Positions 26,937-35,778 of a stretch of 64,000 nt of DNA are shown here, piece after piece. Under the pieces are notes generated by a model. That model was not told the DNA's origin. It saw nothing but the letters and a program-made list of their open reading frames with translations, and searched no databases. The stretch is from assembly GCA_024330215.1 (NCBI GenBank), contig JANDLU010000003.1:1-64000 (forward strand), read 5' to 3'. This DNA comes from Candidatus Gaiellasilicea maunaloa (GTDB lineage Bacteria; Actinomycetota; Thermoleophilia; Gaiellales; Gaiellaceae). The number at the start of each line of letters is the position of its first letter. The first letter of the stretch is position 1. A program made the translations under genes and the position numbers.

Positions 26937-26971
26937 GACCCCTGAAGGGGGCCGCCCGCGGCCCCAAGAGC
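26937..26971 (+). terminator. GC-rich hairpins after ettA
   Basis: AGACCCCTGAAGGGGGCCGCCCGCGGCCCCAAG can form two competing hairpins (CCCCTGAAGGGG and GGGGCCG/CGGCCCC). It lies 45 bases after the ettA stop and before the small membrane-protein gene, so it probably attenuates or ends the ettA transcript. No U-run. Confidence 0.4.
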
Positions 26972-27001
26972 GCGCCAGATCGGGAGCCGGAGGAGGGTCG
27001 G

Positions 27002-27346
27002 ATGACGCTCGCGCACGGCCTGGCCGCCGCAGTCGTGGCGGCGCTCGGGCTCGCGCTCGTGCCCGGGGCGGACTGGGCGTTCCAGTTCGTCTATCCGCTG
27101 ATGCTGGCTCTCGGGGCGGCGAGCCTTCGCTGGTGGCCGGCTCTGATCGTCCTCGTGCTTCCGCTCTGGGCGGCGCTCGACTACGCGATCGAGCCCTCCG
27201 AAGCCCTGGACGTGGACGACCCGCTCGGTGCCGCCGTGGTGGCGTTGCTCCTGGTAGTTCCCATCTCGCTCGCGGCCTTCGCGCTCGGCAAGGGGGTGCG
27301 CGCGTTCGCTCTGGCGCTCGGCGCGCGTAATCGACCGTCCCCGTAG
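27002..27346 (+). CDS. Small polytopic membrane protein, unknown
   Basis: 114 residues, largely hydrophobic with three or four predicted helices (LAAAVVAALGLALVPG, AFQFVYPLMLALGAA, ALIVLVLPLWAAL, AVVALLLVVPISLAAFALGKG). ATG 27002 is preceded by GGAGGAGGGTCGG, a good ribosome site. An upstream in-frame ATG at 26891 overlaps the ettA stop (TAATG) but would add a charged segment crossing the terminator-like hairpins. I do not recognise the family. Confidence 0.6.
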   Translation: MTLAHGLAAAVVAALGLALVPGADWAFQFVYPLMLALGAASLRWWPALIVLVLPLWAALDYAIEPSEALDVDDPLGAAVVALLLVVPISLAAFALGKGVRAFALALGARNRPSP

Positions 27347-27368
27347 ACGACGCGGCTACCCTCGAAGG

Positions 27369-28775
27369 ATGGCGGCGGAGCGGCAGCACCACAACGTCAC
27401 GCTGGGGATCCTGACGCTGGCGGGAACCGCGTTCGCCCTCCAGCAGACGATGGTCTTCCCGGCGCTCCCGACCTTCCAGGCCGACCTGGACGCGAGCACG
27501 GCCTGGGCGACCTGGGTTCTGACGGGCTTCCTCGTCTCTGCCGCGGTGACGACGCCGATCCTCGGCCGGCTGGGCGACCAGTACGGGAAGGAGCGCATGC
27601 TGCTCGTCAGCCTGGGACTCTTCCTCGCCGGTTGCATCGGAGCTGCGGCGGCCTGGAACATCTGGTCGCTGATCGGCTTCCGTGTGCTCTCGGGCGCGGG
27701 CGGCGCGCTCTTCCCGCTCAGCTTCGCGATCATTCGCGACGAGTTCCCACCCGAGCGGGTGAAGGTGGGGATCGGCCTCCTCTCGGCGGTGTTCGGAGTG
27801 GGCGGCGGCTTCGGGATCGTCCTCTCGGGCGTGATCGTCGACCACGTCTCCTGGCGCTGGCTCTTCATCCTGGGCTCGATCCCGGTCGCGGCGTCGATCG
27901 CGCTCGTCCACCGCTACGTCCCCGAGTCGCCGATCCGAACCCCATCGCGCGTCGACGTCCCGGGAGCGACGCTGCTCGCAGGAGCGCTGATCGCGCTGAT
28001 GCTCTCGCTGACCGAGGGCGAGCGCTGGGGCTGGACCTCGGCGCCGATCCTCGGGCTCGCGGTTGCCTCGGCGATCCTCTTCCTCCTCTGGGGGCTCGTC
28101 GAGTCGCGCTCGAGCGCGCCGATGGTGGACATGCGGATGCTGGCGCACCGCCCGGTGCTGCTGACGAACGCCGCGACGCTGGTCTCCGGCTTCGCCCTCT
28201 TCAGCTGCTTCGTGCTCGTGCCGACGTTCGTCCAGGCCCCGACCTCGCGCGGCTACGGCTTCGGCGCGACCGCAACGCAGGCCGGGCTCTACCTGCTCCC
28301 GACCTCGCTGGCGATGCTCTTCTCCGGCCCCGCCGCGGGCCTGATCGGTCGTCGCTACGGCTCCAAGTGGCCGCTCGCAGGCGGAATGCTGATCGTCAGC
28401 ATCGCGGCGCTCGCGCTGGCGCAGGCCCACGACGAGCCGTGGCATGTCGTGACGGCGAGCGGCGCCCTCGGCATCGGCGTCGGCCTCGCCTTCGCGGCGA
28501 TGGTGGCGTTGATCGCCGAGAACGTGGACGCGACCGAGATGGGTGTCGCAACGGGGATGAACACCGTCATGCGGATGATCGGCGCCGTCGTCGGCGGCCA
28601 GGTCGGGGCGGCGCTCCTGACGACGCAGACGATCGGCGACACGTCCGCACCCGCCGAGTCGGCGTTCACGACAACCTTCGCGCTCAGCGCCTTCGCCGCC
28701 CTGGCTGCCGCGATCGTGGCCCTCGCGATCGTCCGTCGACCGCTGCGCGGGCTTGCGCCGGTGCGCGCTCGGTAG
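27369..28775 (+). CDS. MFS transporter, DHA2 drug-efflux type
   Basis: 468 residues, about 14 membrane helices. Motif A of the DHA2 family appears as ILGRLGDQYGKERMLLVSLGLFLAG; motif C is GVGGGFGIVLSGVIVDHVSWRWLFILGSIPVA. DHA2 transporters export small hydrophobic or cationic compounds with proton exchange. The gene is 22 nt after the small membrane protein on the same strand, with no linked regulator, so the substrate cannot be named. Confidence 0.9.
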   Translation: MAAERQHHNVTLGILTLAGTAFALQQTMVFPALPTFQADLDASTAWATWVLTGFLVSAAVTTPILGRLGDQYGKERMLLVSLGLFLAGCIGAAAAWNIWSLIGFRVLSGAGGALFPLSFAIIRDEFPPERVKVGIGLLSAVFGVGGGFGIVLSGVIVDHVSWRWLFILGSIPVAASIALVHRYVPESPIRTPSRVDVPGATLLAGALIALMLSLTEGERWGWTSAPILGLAVASAILFLLWGLVESRSSAPMVDMRMLAHRPVLLTNAATLVSGFALFSCFVLVPTFVQAPTSRGYGFGATATQAGLYLLPTSLAMLFSGPAAGLIGRRYGSKWPLAGGMLIVSIAALALAQAHDEPWHVVTASGALGIGVGLAFAAMVALIAENVDATEMGVATGMNTVMRMIGAVVGGQVGAALLTTQTIGDTSAPAESAFTTTFALSAFAALAAAIVALAIVRRPLRGLAPVRAR

Positions 28776-28780
28776 TTCTT

Positions 28781-28803
28781 CCGGACGTCCTCGCGTCGTC
28801 CGG
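28781..28803. terminator. Hairpin between convergent MFS and cupin genes
   Basis: CCGGACG and CGTCCGG flank TCCTCGCGT. It sits shortly after the MFS stop and before the stop of the convergent cupin gene. The short stem and lack of a T-run make it a weak bidirectional candidate. Confidence 0.4.
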
Positions 28804-28844
28804 GGGCAGACGCGAAGCTCGTCCGACGCGGATGCACGGTGGGC

Positions 28845-29414
28845 CTAACCCGGAAGCCAACCCTCGCGATATCGGACGGGGAGGTCGTCGGCGTTGCCGG
28901 CGTAGGCCTCGTCCGGGTCTGGCGTCGTCTTCGCGACCCCGGCACCGTGGCGCTGCGCCAGCTCCGAGACCGGGTAGACGACGCCCTTGTTCGTTCGCGT
29001 GCCCATCGCGAGGATCGCGCAAGGCCCGTCGCCGGCCCCGACGAAGACGTGCTCGGTCCAGGCCGGGCAGTGGACGAAGTCCCAGGCCTTCAACGGCCGC
29101 TCCTCACCCTCGATCAGCAGCAGGCACTCGCCCTGGAGAACGAGGAAATCCTCCTGCTCGTCCTCGCCGTGGTACATGCAGGCCGGCTGGCCGGGCTGGA
29201 GGACGCCGATGTTGATCCCGATCTGCGAGAACTTCGCCTTGGCCCCTTCGAAGCGGGTGTAGGCGCCGAAGTCCCCGTCGAGCCAGCGCGCCTCCTTCGC
29301 GTTCAGCACGAACCAGCCCTCGCCTCCGGGGACGAGGCCGTCGTCCTGGCGTTCGAGTGGGGCTTCCGGAAACACGACGACAGTCTTGCAGGCCGCACAG
29401 ATGGTCGATGACAT
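28845..29414 (-). CDS. Cupin domain-containing protein
   Basis: 189 residues from ATG 29414. It starts MSSTICAACKTVVV, where CAAC may be a metal knuckle. The cupin core follows: INIGVLQPGQPACMYHGEDEQEDFLVLQGECLLLIEGEERPLKAWDFVHCPAWTEHVFVGAGDGPCAILAMG. Motif 1 reads PACMYHGEDEQEDFLVLQG, conserving His and Glu metal ligands. The C-terminus (NADDLPVRYREGWLPG) is usual for a group of unassigned cupins. Function is unknown. The track's longer ORF start at 29861 runs into the divergent DUF480 gene. Confidence 0.83.
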   Translation of the reverse strand: MSSTICAACKTVVVFPEAPLERQDDGLVPGGEGWFVLNAKEARWLDGDFGAYTRFEGAKAKFSQIGINIGVLQPGQPACMYHGEDEQEDFLVLQGECLLLIEGEERPLKAWDFVHCPAWTEHVFVGAGDGPCAILAMGTRTNKGVVYPVSELAQRHGAGVAKTTPDPDEAYAGNADDLPVRYREGWLPG

Positions 29415-29435
29415 GGGATCGTCTAGCTTTCGGAC

Positions 29436-30041
29436 ATGGATGCAGACGCCACGGAGATCCGCGTGCTGGGCTGCCTGATCGAGAAGCAGCGGACGACCCC
29501 CGACGTCTACCCGCTCTCGCTGAACTCGCTGCGGCTCGCGTGCAATCAGGCGACGAACCGCGATCCCGTCGTCGACTACGACGAGGCGACGGTTCGTACC
29601 GCGATCGAGAAGCTCTCGCGCCGCGCCTGGGTTCGGCTCGCGTCCGGACCCGGAAGCCGGACGGCGAAGTACCGGCACCTGCTCGACGACGCCCTCGGCC
29701 GGGTGCCGTCGCAGATCGCGCTCCTCGCGGTCCTGATGCTGCGCGGCCCGCAGACTCCGGGCGAGCTGAAGGTGCGCGTCGATCGGCTTTACCCATTCGG
29801 GACGCTCGAGGACGTGCAGAAGGCGCTCGACGCCCTGCTGGACGCCGAGCTCGTCGCGCAACTCCCACGTCGGCCCGGCCAGAGCCAGGATCGATTCAGG
29901 CAGCTGCTCGGCGGTGAGGACGAGCGCGAAACGCCATCCGAGCGAGAAAGTGTTGTTTCAACACAAAGTCCGCTCGCGGAGCGCGTCGCGCGGCTCGAGG
30001 AGCAGGTGGCCGAGCTGCAGCGCGCATTGGCCGACCGCTGA
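29436..30041 (+). CDS. DUF480 (YceH) family protein
   Basis: 201 residues. [52 protein letters not shown] is the signature of DUF480, two winged-helix units. The second is near [28 protein letters not shown]-terminal coiled segment ([22 protein letters not shown]) is common. The role is not established; the fold suggests DNA or RNA binding. Divergent from the cupin gene with only 21 bp between starts. The AAA gene follows after 28 nt. Confidence 0.88.
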   Translation: MDADATEIRVLGCLIEKQRTTPDVYPLSLNSLRLACNQATNRDPVVDYDEATVRTAIEKLSRRAWVRLASGPGSRTAKYRHLLDDALGRVPSQIALLAVLMLRGPQTPGELKVRVDRLYPFGTLEDVQKALDALLDAELVAQLPRRPGQSQDRFRQLLGGEDERETPSERESVVSTQSPLAERVARLEEQVAELQRALADR

Positions 30042-30069
30042 AGTCGTCGCTCGGCGCTACCGTGCCCGC

Positions 30070-31077
30070 GTGAATCCGCTCGACGACATTCGCGCCGGCG
30101 CGCGCCGAGTGAGAGATCAACTCCGGCACTCGGCGGGCCCGGAGGTCGAGGCGATCATCTCCGACCGCTTCGGCTCCCGTCCCGAGCCGAGACCGATGGC
30201 GGAGCTCCAGGCGGAGCTCGACGCGCTCGTCGGTCTGGAGACGGTCAAGGAGCAGGTGCGCGCGCTCGTCGCCTTCCTCCAGGTGCAGGCGCGGCGGCTC
30301 GAGCACGGGCTCCCCGAGGTGGCGACGAGCCAGCACCTCGTCTTCCTCGGCAACCCGGGTACCGGCAAGACGACGGTCGCGCGGCTCCTCGCCGAGATGT
30401 ACGGCTCGATGGGATTGCTCCGGAAGGGCCATCTCGTCGAGGTCGACCGTGCCTCGCTCGTCGGCCAGTACATCGGCCAGACCGCGATCAAGACCGACCG
30501 CGCGATCCGACGCGCGCTCGACGGCGTCCTCTTCGTCGACGAGGCCTACGCGCTCGCGCCGGGCGAAGGCGACGGCCGGAACGACTTCGGCGCCGAGGCG
30601 GTCGAGACGCTGCTGAAGCGGATGGAGGATCACCGCCACCGCCTCGTGGTGATCGTCGCCGGCTATCCGCGCCTGATGCGCGGCTTTCTCGACTCGAACC
30701 CAGGGCTGCGCTCCCGGTTCGCACGCGAGCTGACGTTTCCCGACTACTCGAGCGACGATCTGCTCGCGATCACGCGCAAGCTCGCGGCCGAAGCGGAGTA
30801 CGACCTCGGGCCGGGAGCGGAGGAGGCACTCGAGCGGATCTTCGCGGGCGCCGGCCGGAGCGAGGGCTTCGGCAACGCGCGCTTCGCACGCACGATCTTC
30901 GAGCAGGCGCTGAACCGGCAGGCACTGCGACTGGCAGCGGTCGAGGGCTCGGAGCTCGCCGAGCTCGACCGCGAGGACGTGGTCACGCTGACCGCCGGGG
31001 ATCTGCTCGAGGCCGCCCGCTCGCTCGGCGAAGACGCGAAGGGCCGGCCGAAGCGCCGCCGCTGGCTCGGCGTCTGA
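30070..31077 (+). CDS. CbxX/SpoVK-like AAA+ ATPase
   Basis: 335 residues from GTG 30070. [28 protein letters not shown] precedes Walker [56 protein letters not shown] (Walker B) and [17 protein letters not shown] with the arginine finger. This is the C-terminal AAA unit shared by CbxX/CfxQ, SpoVK and type VII EccA. The usual N-terminal TPR part of EccA is missing and no ESX genes are nearby, so a general remodelling ATPase is more likely. The track start at 29914 overlaps DUF480. Confidence 0.9.
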   Translation: MNPLDDIRAGARRVRDQLRHSAGPEVEAIISDRFGSRPEPRPMAELQAELDALVGLETVKEQVRALVAFLQVQARRLEHGLPEVATSQHLVFLGNPGTGKTTVARLLAEMYGSMGLLRKGHLVEVDRASLVGQYIGQTAIKTDRAIRRALDGVLFVDEAYALAPGEGDGRNDFGAEAVETLLKRMEDHRHRLVVIVAGYPRLMRGFLDSNPGLRSRFARELTFPDYSSDDLLAITRKLAAEAEYDLGPGAEEALERIFAGAGRSEGFGNARFARTIFEQALNRQALRLAAVEGSELAELDREDVVTLTAGDLLEAARSLGEDAKGRPKRRRWLGV

Positions 31078-31078
31078 C

Positions 31079-31501
31079 TCAGGCGTCTGCCGGAAGGAGC
31101 ACGAACGCGCTCCCGTCCGACGCCCGCAGCGCGCGGAAATGCCGCTCGTCGAGCGTGAGGATGCGACGCGTGTCGTACCGCTCCGCGAGAACGACGAGCG
31201 AGGCATCTGCCAGGCCGATTCCCAGATCTCGGTACTGCTCAACGACCGCCGCCGCCGCTCCAACATCGTCCGCATCGAAGCCGGCAACCTCGTACGCGCC
31301 GGCGGTGACGTCTGCGAGGACGGACAACGAGAGCTCGATCCCCTCGCGAGTGGTGATCATGTAGTCGAGCTCGGCGAGCACAAAGGGAGACAGCACGAGC
31401 GGAGGAACGGCGGCGACAATCACGCTCAATGCAGCCTCGTGACGGCGCTCCCCCGCCGACATCGCGGCGAGGAGCCCGCTGGTATCGAGGATGAGCGTCA
31501 A
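31079..31501 (-). CDS. PIN-domain ribonuclease toxin (VapC-type)
   Basis: 140 residues. PIN-domain acidic residues appear in LILDTSGLLAA, VLAELDYMI and DLGIGLADASLVVLAERYDTRRILTLDERHF. VapC toxins cleave tRNA or rRNA. ATG 31501 overlaps the antitoxin stop (ATGA), the usual antitoxin-toxin order. The stop is one base from that of the convergent AAA gene. Confidence 0.9.
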   Translation of the reverse strand: MTLILDTSGLLAAMSAGERRHEAALSVIVAAVPPLVLSPFVLAELDYMITTREGIELSLSVLADVTAGAYEVAGFDADDVGAAAAVVEQYRDLGIGLADASLVVLAERYDTRRILTLDERHFRALRASDGSAFVLLPADA

Positions 31502-31725
31502 TCGCGGCCGAAGCCGCGGGCGAGCTCCTCGTCGACGCGCTCCGAGAGCCCCGGCTCACCGAAGCTCTGGACTAGCGGAAGGTGAGGCCGCGGACGCTCT
31601 CGCTCGACGGTGAACTGGTCGAGCGCCGCCCGGATCACGTCTGCCTCCGACTGACCGCGTGAGGCAGCGGTGCGCTCGAGGCGAGCCTTCAGCTCTTCCG
31701 GCAGGTAGACGGTCGTCTTGATCAT
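31498..31725 (-). CDS. Ribbon-helix-helix antitoxin (VapB/CopG-type)
   Basis: 75 residues. MIKTTVYLPEELKARLERTAASRGQSEADVIRAALDQF is a CopG/RHH DNA-binding domain, followed by a tail (LPLVQSFGEPGLSERVDEELARGF) that would wrap the toxin. It neutralises the PIN toxin and probably represses this operon. A GGTATAG-containing direct-repeat segment immediately upstream may be its operator. Confidence 0.88.
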   Translation of the reverse strand: MIKTTVYLPEELKARLERTAASRGQSEADVIRAALDQFTVERERPRPHLPLVQSFGEPGLSERVDEELARGFGRD

Positions 31726-31726
31726 G

Positions 31727-31746
31727 CCCTATACCGTACCATACGT
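31727..31746 (-). promoter_or_regulatory. Candidate RHH operator and -10 box
   Basis: On the minus strand CGTATGGTACGGTATAGGG precedes the antitoxin ATG. Short GGTAY repeats at 5-bp spacing suit an RHH dimer array, and TATAGG could be a -10 element for an almost leaderless message. Inferred from position and pattern only. Confidence 0.35.
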
Positions 31747-31886
31747 CGGAATGGCCTCTTCCAGCCGCGGCGATATTGACGCGCGCCGCCGCCGATGTTT
31801 TCATCGGCGGTGTCGGTATCCGCCCTGCGACCCGCGCCTGCGGCGCGGTGGGACCGCCTCGTATCCCCCGGCGAAAGGAACGCGAC

Positions 31887-33659
31887 ATGGCCCTCACGAA
31901 GCTCCTCACCGCGACGGCGGCCGCACTCGACCGGCGCTTCGGCTGGGATCGCCTGCCGCGGCCGCTCGGCGTGGTCACGCTCGTCGGGCTGCGGACCCGG
32001 CTGCGGCAGGAGAACCTCCACGACACCGGCGCTGTCGACTCCGTGCACCCACACCGAAACGGCGACCGCCATCTCCGCACGCGGACGCTCGACGGCAGCA
32101 ACAACGACCTCGGGGCGCCGACGATGGGGATGATCGGCGCCCGCTTCGGCCGCAACGTCCCGGTCGCTCGCACCCACCCGGAGCCGCTGCCGGATCTGCT
32201 CGAGCCGAACCCGCGACTCGTCAGCCGGGAGCTCCTGACCCGCACGGAGTTCCAGCCGGCGACGATCGTCAACGTGCTCGCGGGCGCCTGGCTCCAGTTC
32301 GAGGTGCACGACTGGTTCAGCCACGGAAAGAACGTCGAAGAGGAGCCGTTCGAGCTCGATCTCGCCGAGGACGACGACTGGCCGGAACGGCCGATGCGGA
32401 TCCAGCGCACGCGCCCCGACGCCAGTCACCCCGGCGACGATTCGCCTCCTACCTACGTTACGGCCGACTCGCACTGGTGGGACGGCTCGCAGATCTACGG
32501 CAGCGACGCAGCGTTCGCGACGGCGCTCCGCGCGAAGGAGGGCGGCAAGCTCCGGCTCGACCCGGACGGCCAGCTCCCGCGCGACCTCGAGTCGCTCGTC
32601 GACCTCACCGGCGTCGCGGGCAACTTCTGGCTCGGGCTCGCGCTCCTGCACACGCTCTTCACCCGCGAGCACAACGCGATCTGCGAACGCCTCGCGCAGG
32701 AGTATCCGGCCTGGTCGGACGACGCCCTCTACGACCGCGCCCGCCTGATCAACGCGGCCCTGATGGCGAAGATCCACACCGTCGAGTGGACGCCGGCGAT
32801 CATCGCGCACCCGACGACGCGCTACGCGATGCGCGCCAACTGGTACGGGATCCTCGGCCGGCGGCTGAACAAGAGATTGGGCAAGCGCAGCTCGAACGAG
32901 GTGCTCGGCGGGATCCCCGGCTCGCCGACCGACCACCACGGCGTCCCCTACTCGCTGACCGAGGAGTTCGTCGCCGTCTACCGGATGCACCCTCTCCTGC
33001 CGGACGACTTCACCTTTCGCTCGCTCGAGACGGACGAGGTGCTCGAGGAACGGACGTTCCGGGAGCTCGGAGCGCTCCACACCCGAGCCCGCATGGACGA
33101 GCTCGGGCTTCCGAACGCGTTCTACTCGCTCGGAATCGCCCATCCCGGCGCGATCACGCTCCACAACTACCCGCGTTTTCTCCAGCACTTCGAGCGGCCG
33201 GACGGGACCGTCATGGACCTGGCCGCGACGGACATCCTCCGCGTCCGCGAGCGGGGTGTCCCGCGCTACAACGAGTTCCGGCGGCTCTTCCACCTGAAGC
33301 CGGCGGCGAGCTTCGAGGAGCTGACCGACGATCCGCAGTGGGCAGAGGAGCTCCGGCGCGTCTACGACGACGTCGAGCGCGTCGACCTGATGGTCGGGCT
33401 CTATGCCGAGCCGCTGCCGAAGGGCTTCGGCTTCAGCGATACGGCCTTCCGCGTCTTCATCCTGATGGCCTCGCGGCGCTTGAAGAGCGATCGCTTCTTC
33501 ACGCGCGACTACAACGCCGAGACCTACACCCAGGCCGGGCTCGACTGGATCGACGAGAGCAGCATGATCGATGTGCTGAAGCGCCACTACCCTGAGCTGG
33601 AGCCCGCGCTGCGCGGGGTCGAGAATGCGTTCGCTCCATGGACGCGGGTCAGCGGTTGA
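31887..33659 (+). CDS. Animal-type heme peroxidase (cyclooxygenase/alpha-dioxygenase superfamily)
   Basis: 590 residues from ATG 31887. WLQFEVHDWFSHGKN holds the distal His; GLALLHTLFTREHNAICERLAQEYP corresponds to the REHN motif of myeloperoxidase and alpha-DOX; SLTEEFVAVYRMHPLLPDDFTFR and NAFYSLGIAHPGAITLHNYPRFL cover the proximal heme side. The family oxidises halides or fatty acids. No signal peptide is obvious, so it is probably cytoplasmic or membrane-bound. Its last 22 bases overlap the MBL-fold gene. Confidence 0.88.
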   Translation: MALTKLLTATAAALDRRFGWDRLPRPLGVVTLVGLRTRLRQENLHDTGAVDSVHPHRNGDRHLRTRTLDGSNNDLGAPTMGMIGARFGRNVPVARTHPEPLPDLLEPNPRLVSRELLTRTEFQPATIVNVLAGAWLQFEVHDWFSHGKNVEEEPFELDLAEDDDWPERPMRIQRTRPDASHPGDDSPPTYVTADSHWWDGSQIYGSDAAFATALRAKEGGKLRLDPDGQLPRDLESLVDLTGVAGNFWLGLALLHTLFTREHNAICERLAQEYPAWSDDALYDRARLINAALMAKIHTVEWTPAIIAHPTTRYAMRANWYGILGRRLNKRLGKRSSNEVLGGIPGSPTDHHGVPYSLTEEFVAVYRMHPLLPDDFTFRSLETDEVLEERTFRELGALHTRARMDELGLPNAFYSLGIAHPGAITLHNYPRFLQHFERPDGTVMDLAATDILRVRERGVPRYNEFRRLFHLKPAASFEELTDDPQWAEELRRVYDDVERVDLMVGLYAEPLPKGFGFSDTAFRVFILMASRRLKSDRFFTRDYNAETYTQAGLDWIDESSMIDVLKRHYPELEPALRGVENAFAPWTRVSG

Positions 33660-34351
33660 GGGGACTGTCCGAAGGCGTCCACTGCCTGGGCGGAAGGAAG
33701 GGTGGCCGAGTCCGCGCGTTCCTGCTCGAGGCGGGCGGTGAGCTGACGCTCGTCGACACGCTCTTCCAGGACGACGGGGCCGGCGTGCTCGAGGCGATCC
33801 GGAAGCTCGGCCGCAGTCCGGGCGACCTGAGGCGGATCGTGCTCACGCACGCGCACCGCTCACATCTCGGCGGGCTTGCGGCACTGAAGCGCGAGACCGG
33901 GGCGACCGTGCTCGCCCACGAGTGGGAGTCGGACATCGTCGAGGGTGAGCGGGCCGCGCAGTCGGTGGGCCTCAAGCCGACGCGTCCATTCCGCACCTAC
34001 CCTTTCCAGGTAGGCATCTTCCTCGGGCGGCCGAAACACAAGCCGTGCCCGATCGACGAGTCGGTCTCGGACGGCGACGCCGTGGGGCCGCTCGAGGTGC
34101 TCCACCTTCCGGGCCACTCGCCGGGCCACCTCGGCTTCCACTGGGCCGACCGCGGCCTCGTGATCGCCGGCGACGCGATCGCCACGTGGCCGCGCTTCGA
34201 GGCGGGCTGCTCGGCGTTCAATCTGAACGTCGAGCAGCACCGCAAATCGATTCGCCGCCTCGCGAGCCTGAACGCGCGAATCGTCGGTGTCGGCCACGGG
34301 GAGCCGCTCACGCAAGTCGCCGCCGACCGCGTTCACAGTCTCGTCGTCTAG
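33638..34351 (+). CDS. MBL-fold hydrolase with altered metal motif
   Basis: 237 residues. The metallo-beta-lactamase fold shows RAFLLEAGGELTLVDTLFQDDGAG, IVLTHAHRSHLGGLAALKRETGATVLAHEWE, VLHLPGHSPGHLGFHWADRGLVIAGDAIAT and a final VGHGEP. The canonical HxHxDH reads HAHRSH, so the metal-2 Asp is Ser. The remaining His ligands and late Asp are present. This may give a mono-metal or altered site. It overlaps the peroxidase gene by 22 nt, hinting at coupled expression, and is convergent with Fic. Confidence 0.85.
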   Translation: MDAGQRLRGLSEGVHCLGGRKGGRVRAFLLEAGGELTLVDTLFQDDGAGVLEAIRKLGRSPGDLRRIVLTHAHRSHLGGLAALKRETGATVLAHEWESDIVEGERAAQSVGLKPTRPFRTYPFQVGIFLGRPKHKPCPIDESVSDGDAVGPLEVLHLPGHSPGHLGFHWADRGLVIAGDAIATWPRFEAGCSAFNLNVEQHRKSIRRLASLNARIVGVGHGEPLTQVAADRVHSLVV

Positions 34352-35688
34352 GCTCGGTCTGCCCCCGTCAGCCGGTCGGTGAGATCGGCCGGAGGCTCGA
34401 ACACGTACCGACGGCCGGACTTGCGCCGTTCGAGCAACTCACGCCTCCAAAGGTGAAGGAGGTCGGTTCGTGCTGTCTCGACCGTCACGTTGTGCGAGGT
34501 CGCGTGCGACCGAAACGTGTAGATCTGGCCGGCGCTTCTCGCCGCGTGGCTCAACAAAGCGAGCTGACGGTGATTCAGGTCGCCGGCCCCCTCGATGGCA
34601 CGCTCGACCTTTCGGAGGTCACGGATCTTTCGGCGGATGTACGTGTGGAGTTCTTCAACGGCGCGCTCGATGATTCTGAGCTGGAAGATGATGAAGTACG
34701 TCGCATCGCGCTCGTCCTTCTCTGTCAGCAGAAACGAGCGGGTGTACTTGGCCGGAGCCTGACGCAGAAGCCGGGAGATGGACAGGTACTCCGTCAGCCA
34801 GTAGCCCTGCTTCCTCATCGACCAGTAGAAGAGAAGTCGCGCCGTACGCCCGTTTCCGTCTTCGAAGGGGTGATCGTATGCGAGCCAGAAGTGGAGGAGA
34901 ATCGCCCGGATCACGGGGTGAACGAACGCTCCGTCGTCGTCCGTTCCATTGGCGAAGGCGCACAGCCGCTCGAGTCGTTCGGGGAGTTGGCTTGCAGGAG
35001 GTGGACGATGAAGAACGACGTCTTGGTCGTTCCGATCGAAGACGGCAACCCGTTCGTCGCCCGTCGTCTGCAGCCGCCCTGCCGCGTCGGGATCGTCCAA
35101 GGTGCCTTCCGTCAGGATTCGCTGCATCTCGAGAACATGCGACGGCGCCAGCTCGTCGTCGACGATGTCCCGCATGAAACGAAGGGCGTTGTAGTTGTTG
35201 AGGATCATCGTTTCGCTGCGATCCTTCGGCGGGCGCCCCGACTGAAGCAGCTCCTTCGCGACTCGTCGGGACGTCGTGGCTCCTTCGAGCTGGCTTGAGC
35301 GGATGGCCTCCTCCATGAGTGAGTTGACGAGGTAGTGCTGGCGAGCCTGGTCGTCGGCAGTTACGACTTCGGCCATGGCGATCTCTCCACTGCAACGCTG
35401 ATCGACGTAGTGCAGCAGCCGGAAGACCTCGTCCGGAGTTCCGAATCTGAATGCGCTACCCGACATGTCCGTGAGTGGGAAAGGACGAAGCAGCGAGCTT
35501 CTCGCGAACTTTACGCTCAACCACCACTCCGTTGAAGTAAGCCCTGGGGGCGGATCGAGATGTCGAAGCTTGTCCCAGTGCATGTATTCGCCTGGGACTG
35601 CCGGGTCCCGCGTGAGAACATGCGCGAGTCGCTCCACACTGAACCGTCGGAGAAGCTCCGAAAGCGAAGGCGCTTCAGCTACGAACAC
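34348..35688 (-). CDS. Fic-domain protein with C-terminal winged helix
   Basis: 446 residues, GTG start. The Fic motif HPFEDGNGRTARLL is intact, so AMP-transfer (or other NMP/phosphocholine) activity is likely. SSQLEGA at about 150 matches the inhibitory (S/T)xxxE(G/N) helix placed N-terminal, a class II arrangement that blocks ATP binding until relieved. About 375-446 (NHRQLALLSHAARSAGQIYTFRSHATSHNVTVETARTDLLHLWRRELLERRKSGRRYVF) forms a winged helix. An array of AACTCCAA half-sites just upstream probably binds that domain. Codon use and GC look less extreme than in neighbours, suggesting transfer. Stop shares CTAG with the MBL gene. Confidence 0.92.
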   Translation of the reverse strand: MFVAEAPSLSELLRRFSVERLAHVLTRDPAVPGEYMHWDKLRHLDPPPGLTSTEWWLSVKFARSSLLRPFPLTDMSGSAFRFGTPDEVFRLLHYVDQRCSGEIAMAEVVTADDQARQHYLVNSLMEEAIRSSQLEGATTSRRVAKELLQSGRPPKDRSETMILNNYNALRFMRDIVDDELAPSHVLEMQRILTEGTLDDPDAAGRLQTTGDERVAVFDRNDQDVVLHRPPPASQLPERLERLCAFANGTDDDGAFVHPVIRAILLHFWLAYDHPFEDGNGRTARLLFYWSMRKQGYWLTEYLSISRLLRQAPAKYTRSFLLTEKDERDATYFIIFQLRIIERAVEELHTYIRRKIRDLRKVERAIEGAGDLNHRQLALLSHAARSAGQIYTFRSHATSHNVTVETARTDLLHLWRRELLERRKSGRRYVFEPPADLTDRLTGADRA

Positions 35689-35691
35689 ATG

Positions 35692-35768
35692 AACTCCAAA
35701 CTAACTCCAAGGAACTCCAAGTACTTGGAGTTTAGCTGAATTCCAAGGACTTGGTCTTCCTTGGAGTT
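35692..35768 (-). promoter_or_regulatory. Operator array of AACTCCAA half-sites upstream of fic
   Basis: Seven half-sites occur in 77 bases: AACTCCAA at 35692, 35703 and 35713, TTGGAGTT at 35725, AATTCCAA at 35739 (one mismatch), partial ACTTGG at 35749, and TTGGAGTT at 35761. The three direct copies are spaced 10-11 bp, one helical turn. AACTCCAAGTACTTGGAGTT is a perfect palindrome. The array lies between the fic start and the sufD stop and is visibly AT-richer than the surroundings, so it is probably the binding site of the Fic winged helix or another autoregulator. Confidence 0.75.
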
Positions 35769-35778
35769 AGCCTGGAGG

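Noticed and set aside
29104-29868. 254-residue ORF with N-terminal extension before the cupin
   Set aside because: It is out of frame with the cupin and overlaps the divergent DUF480 gene.
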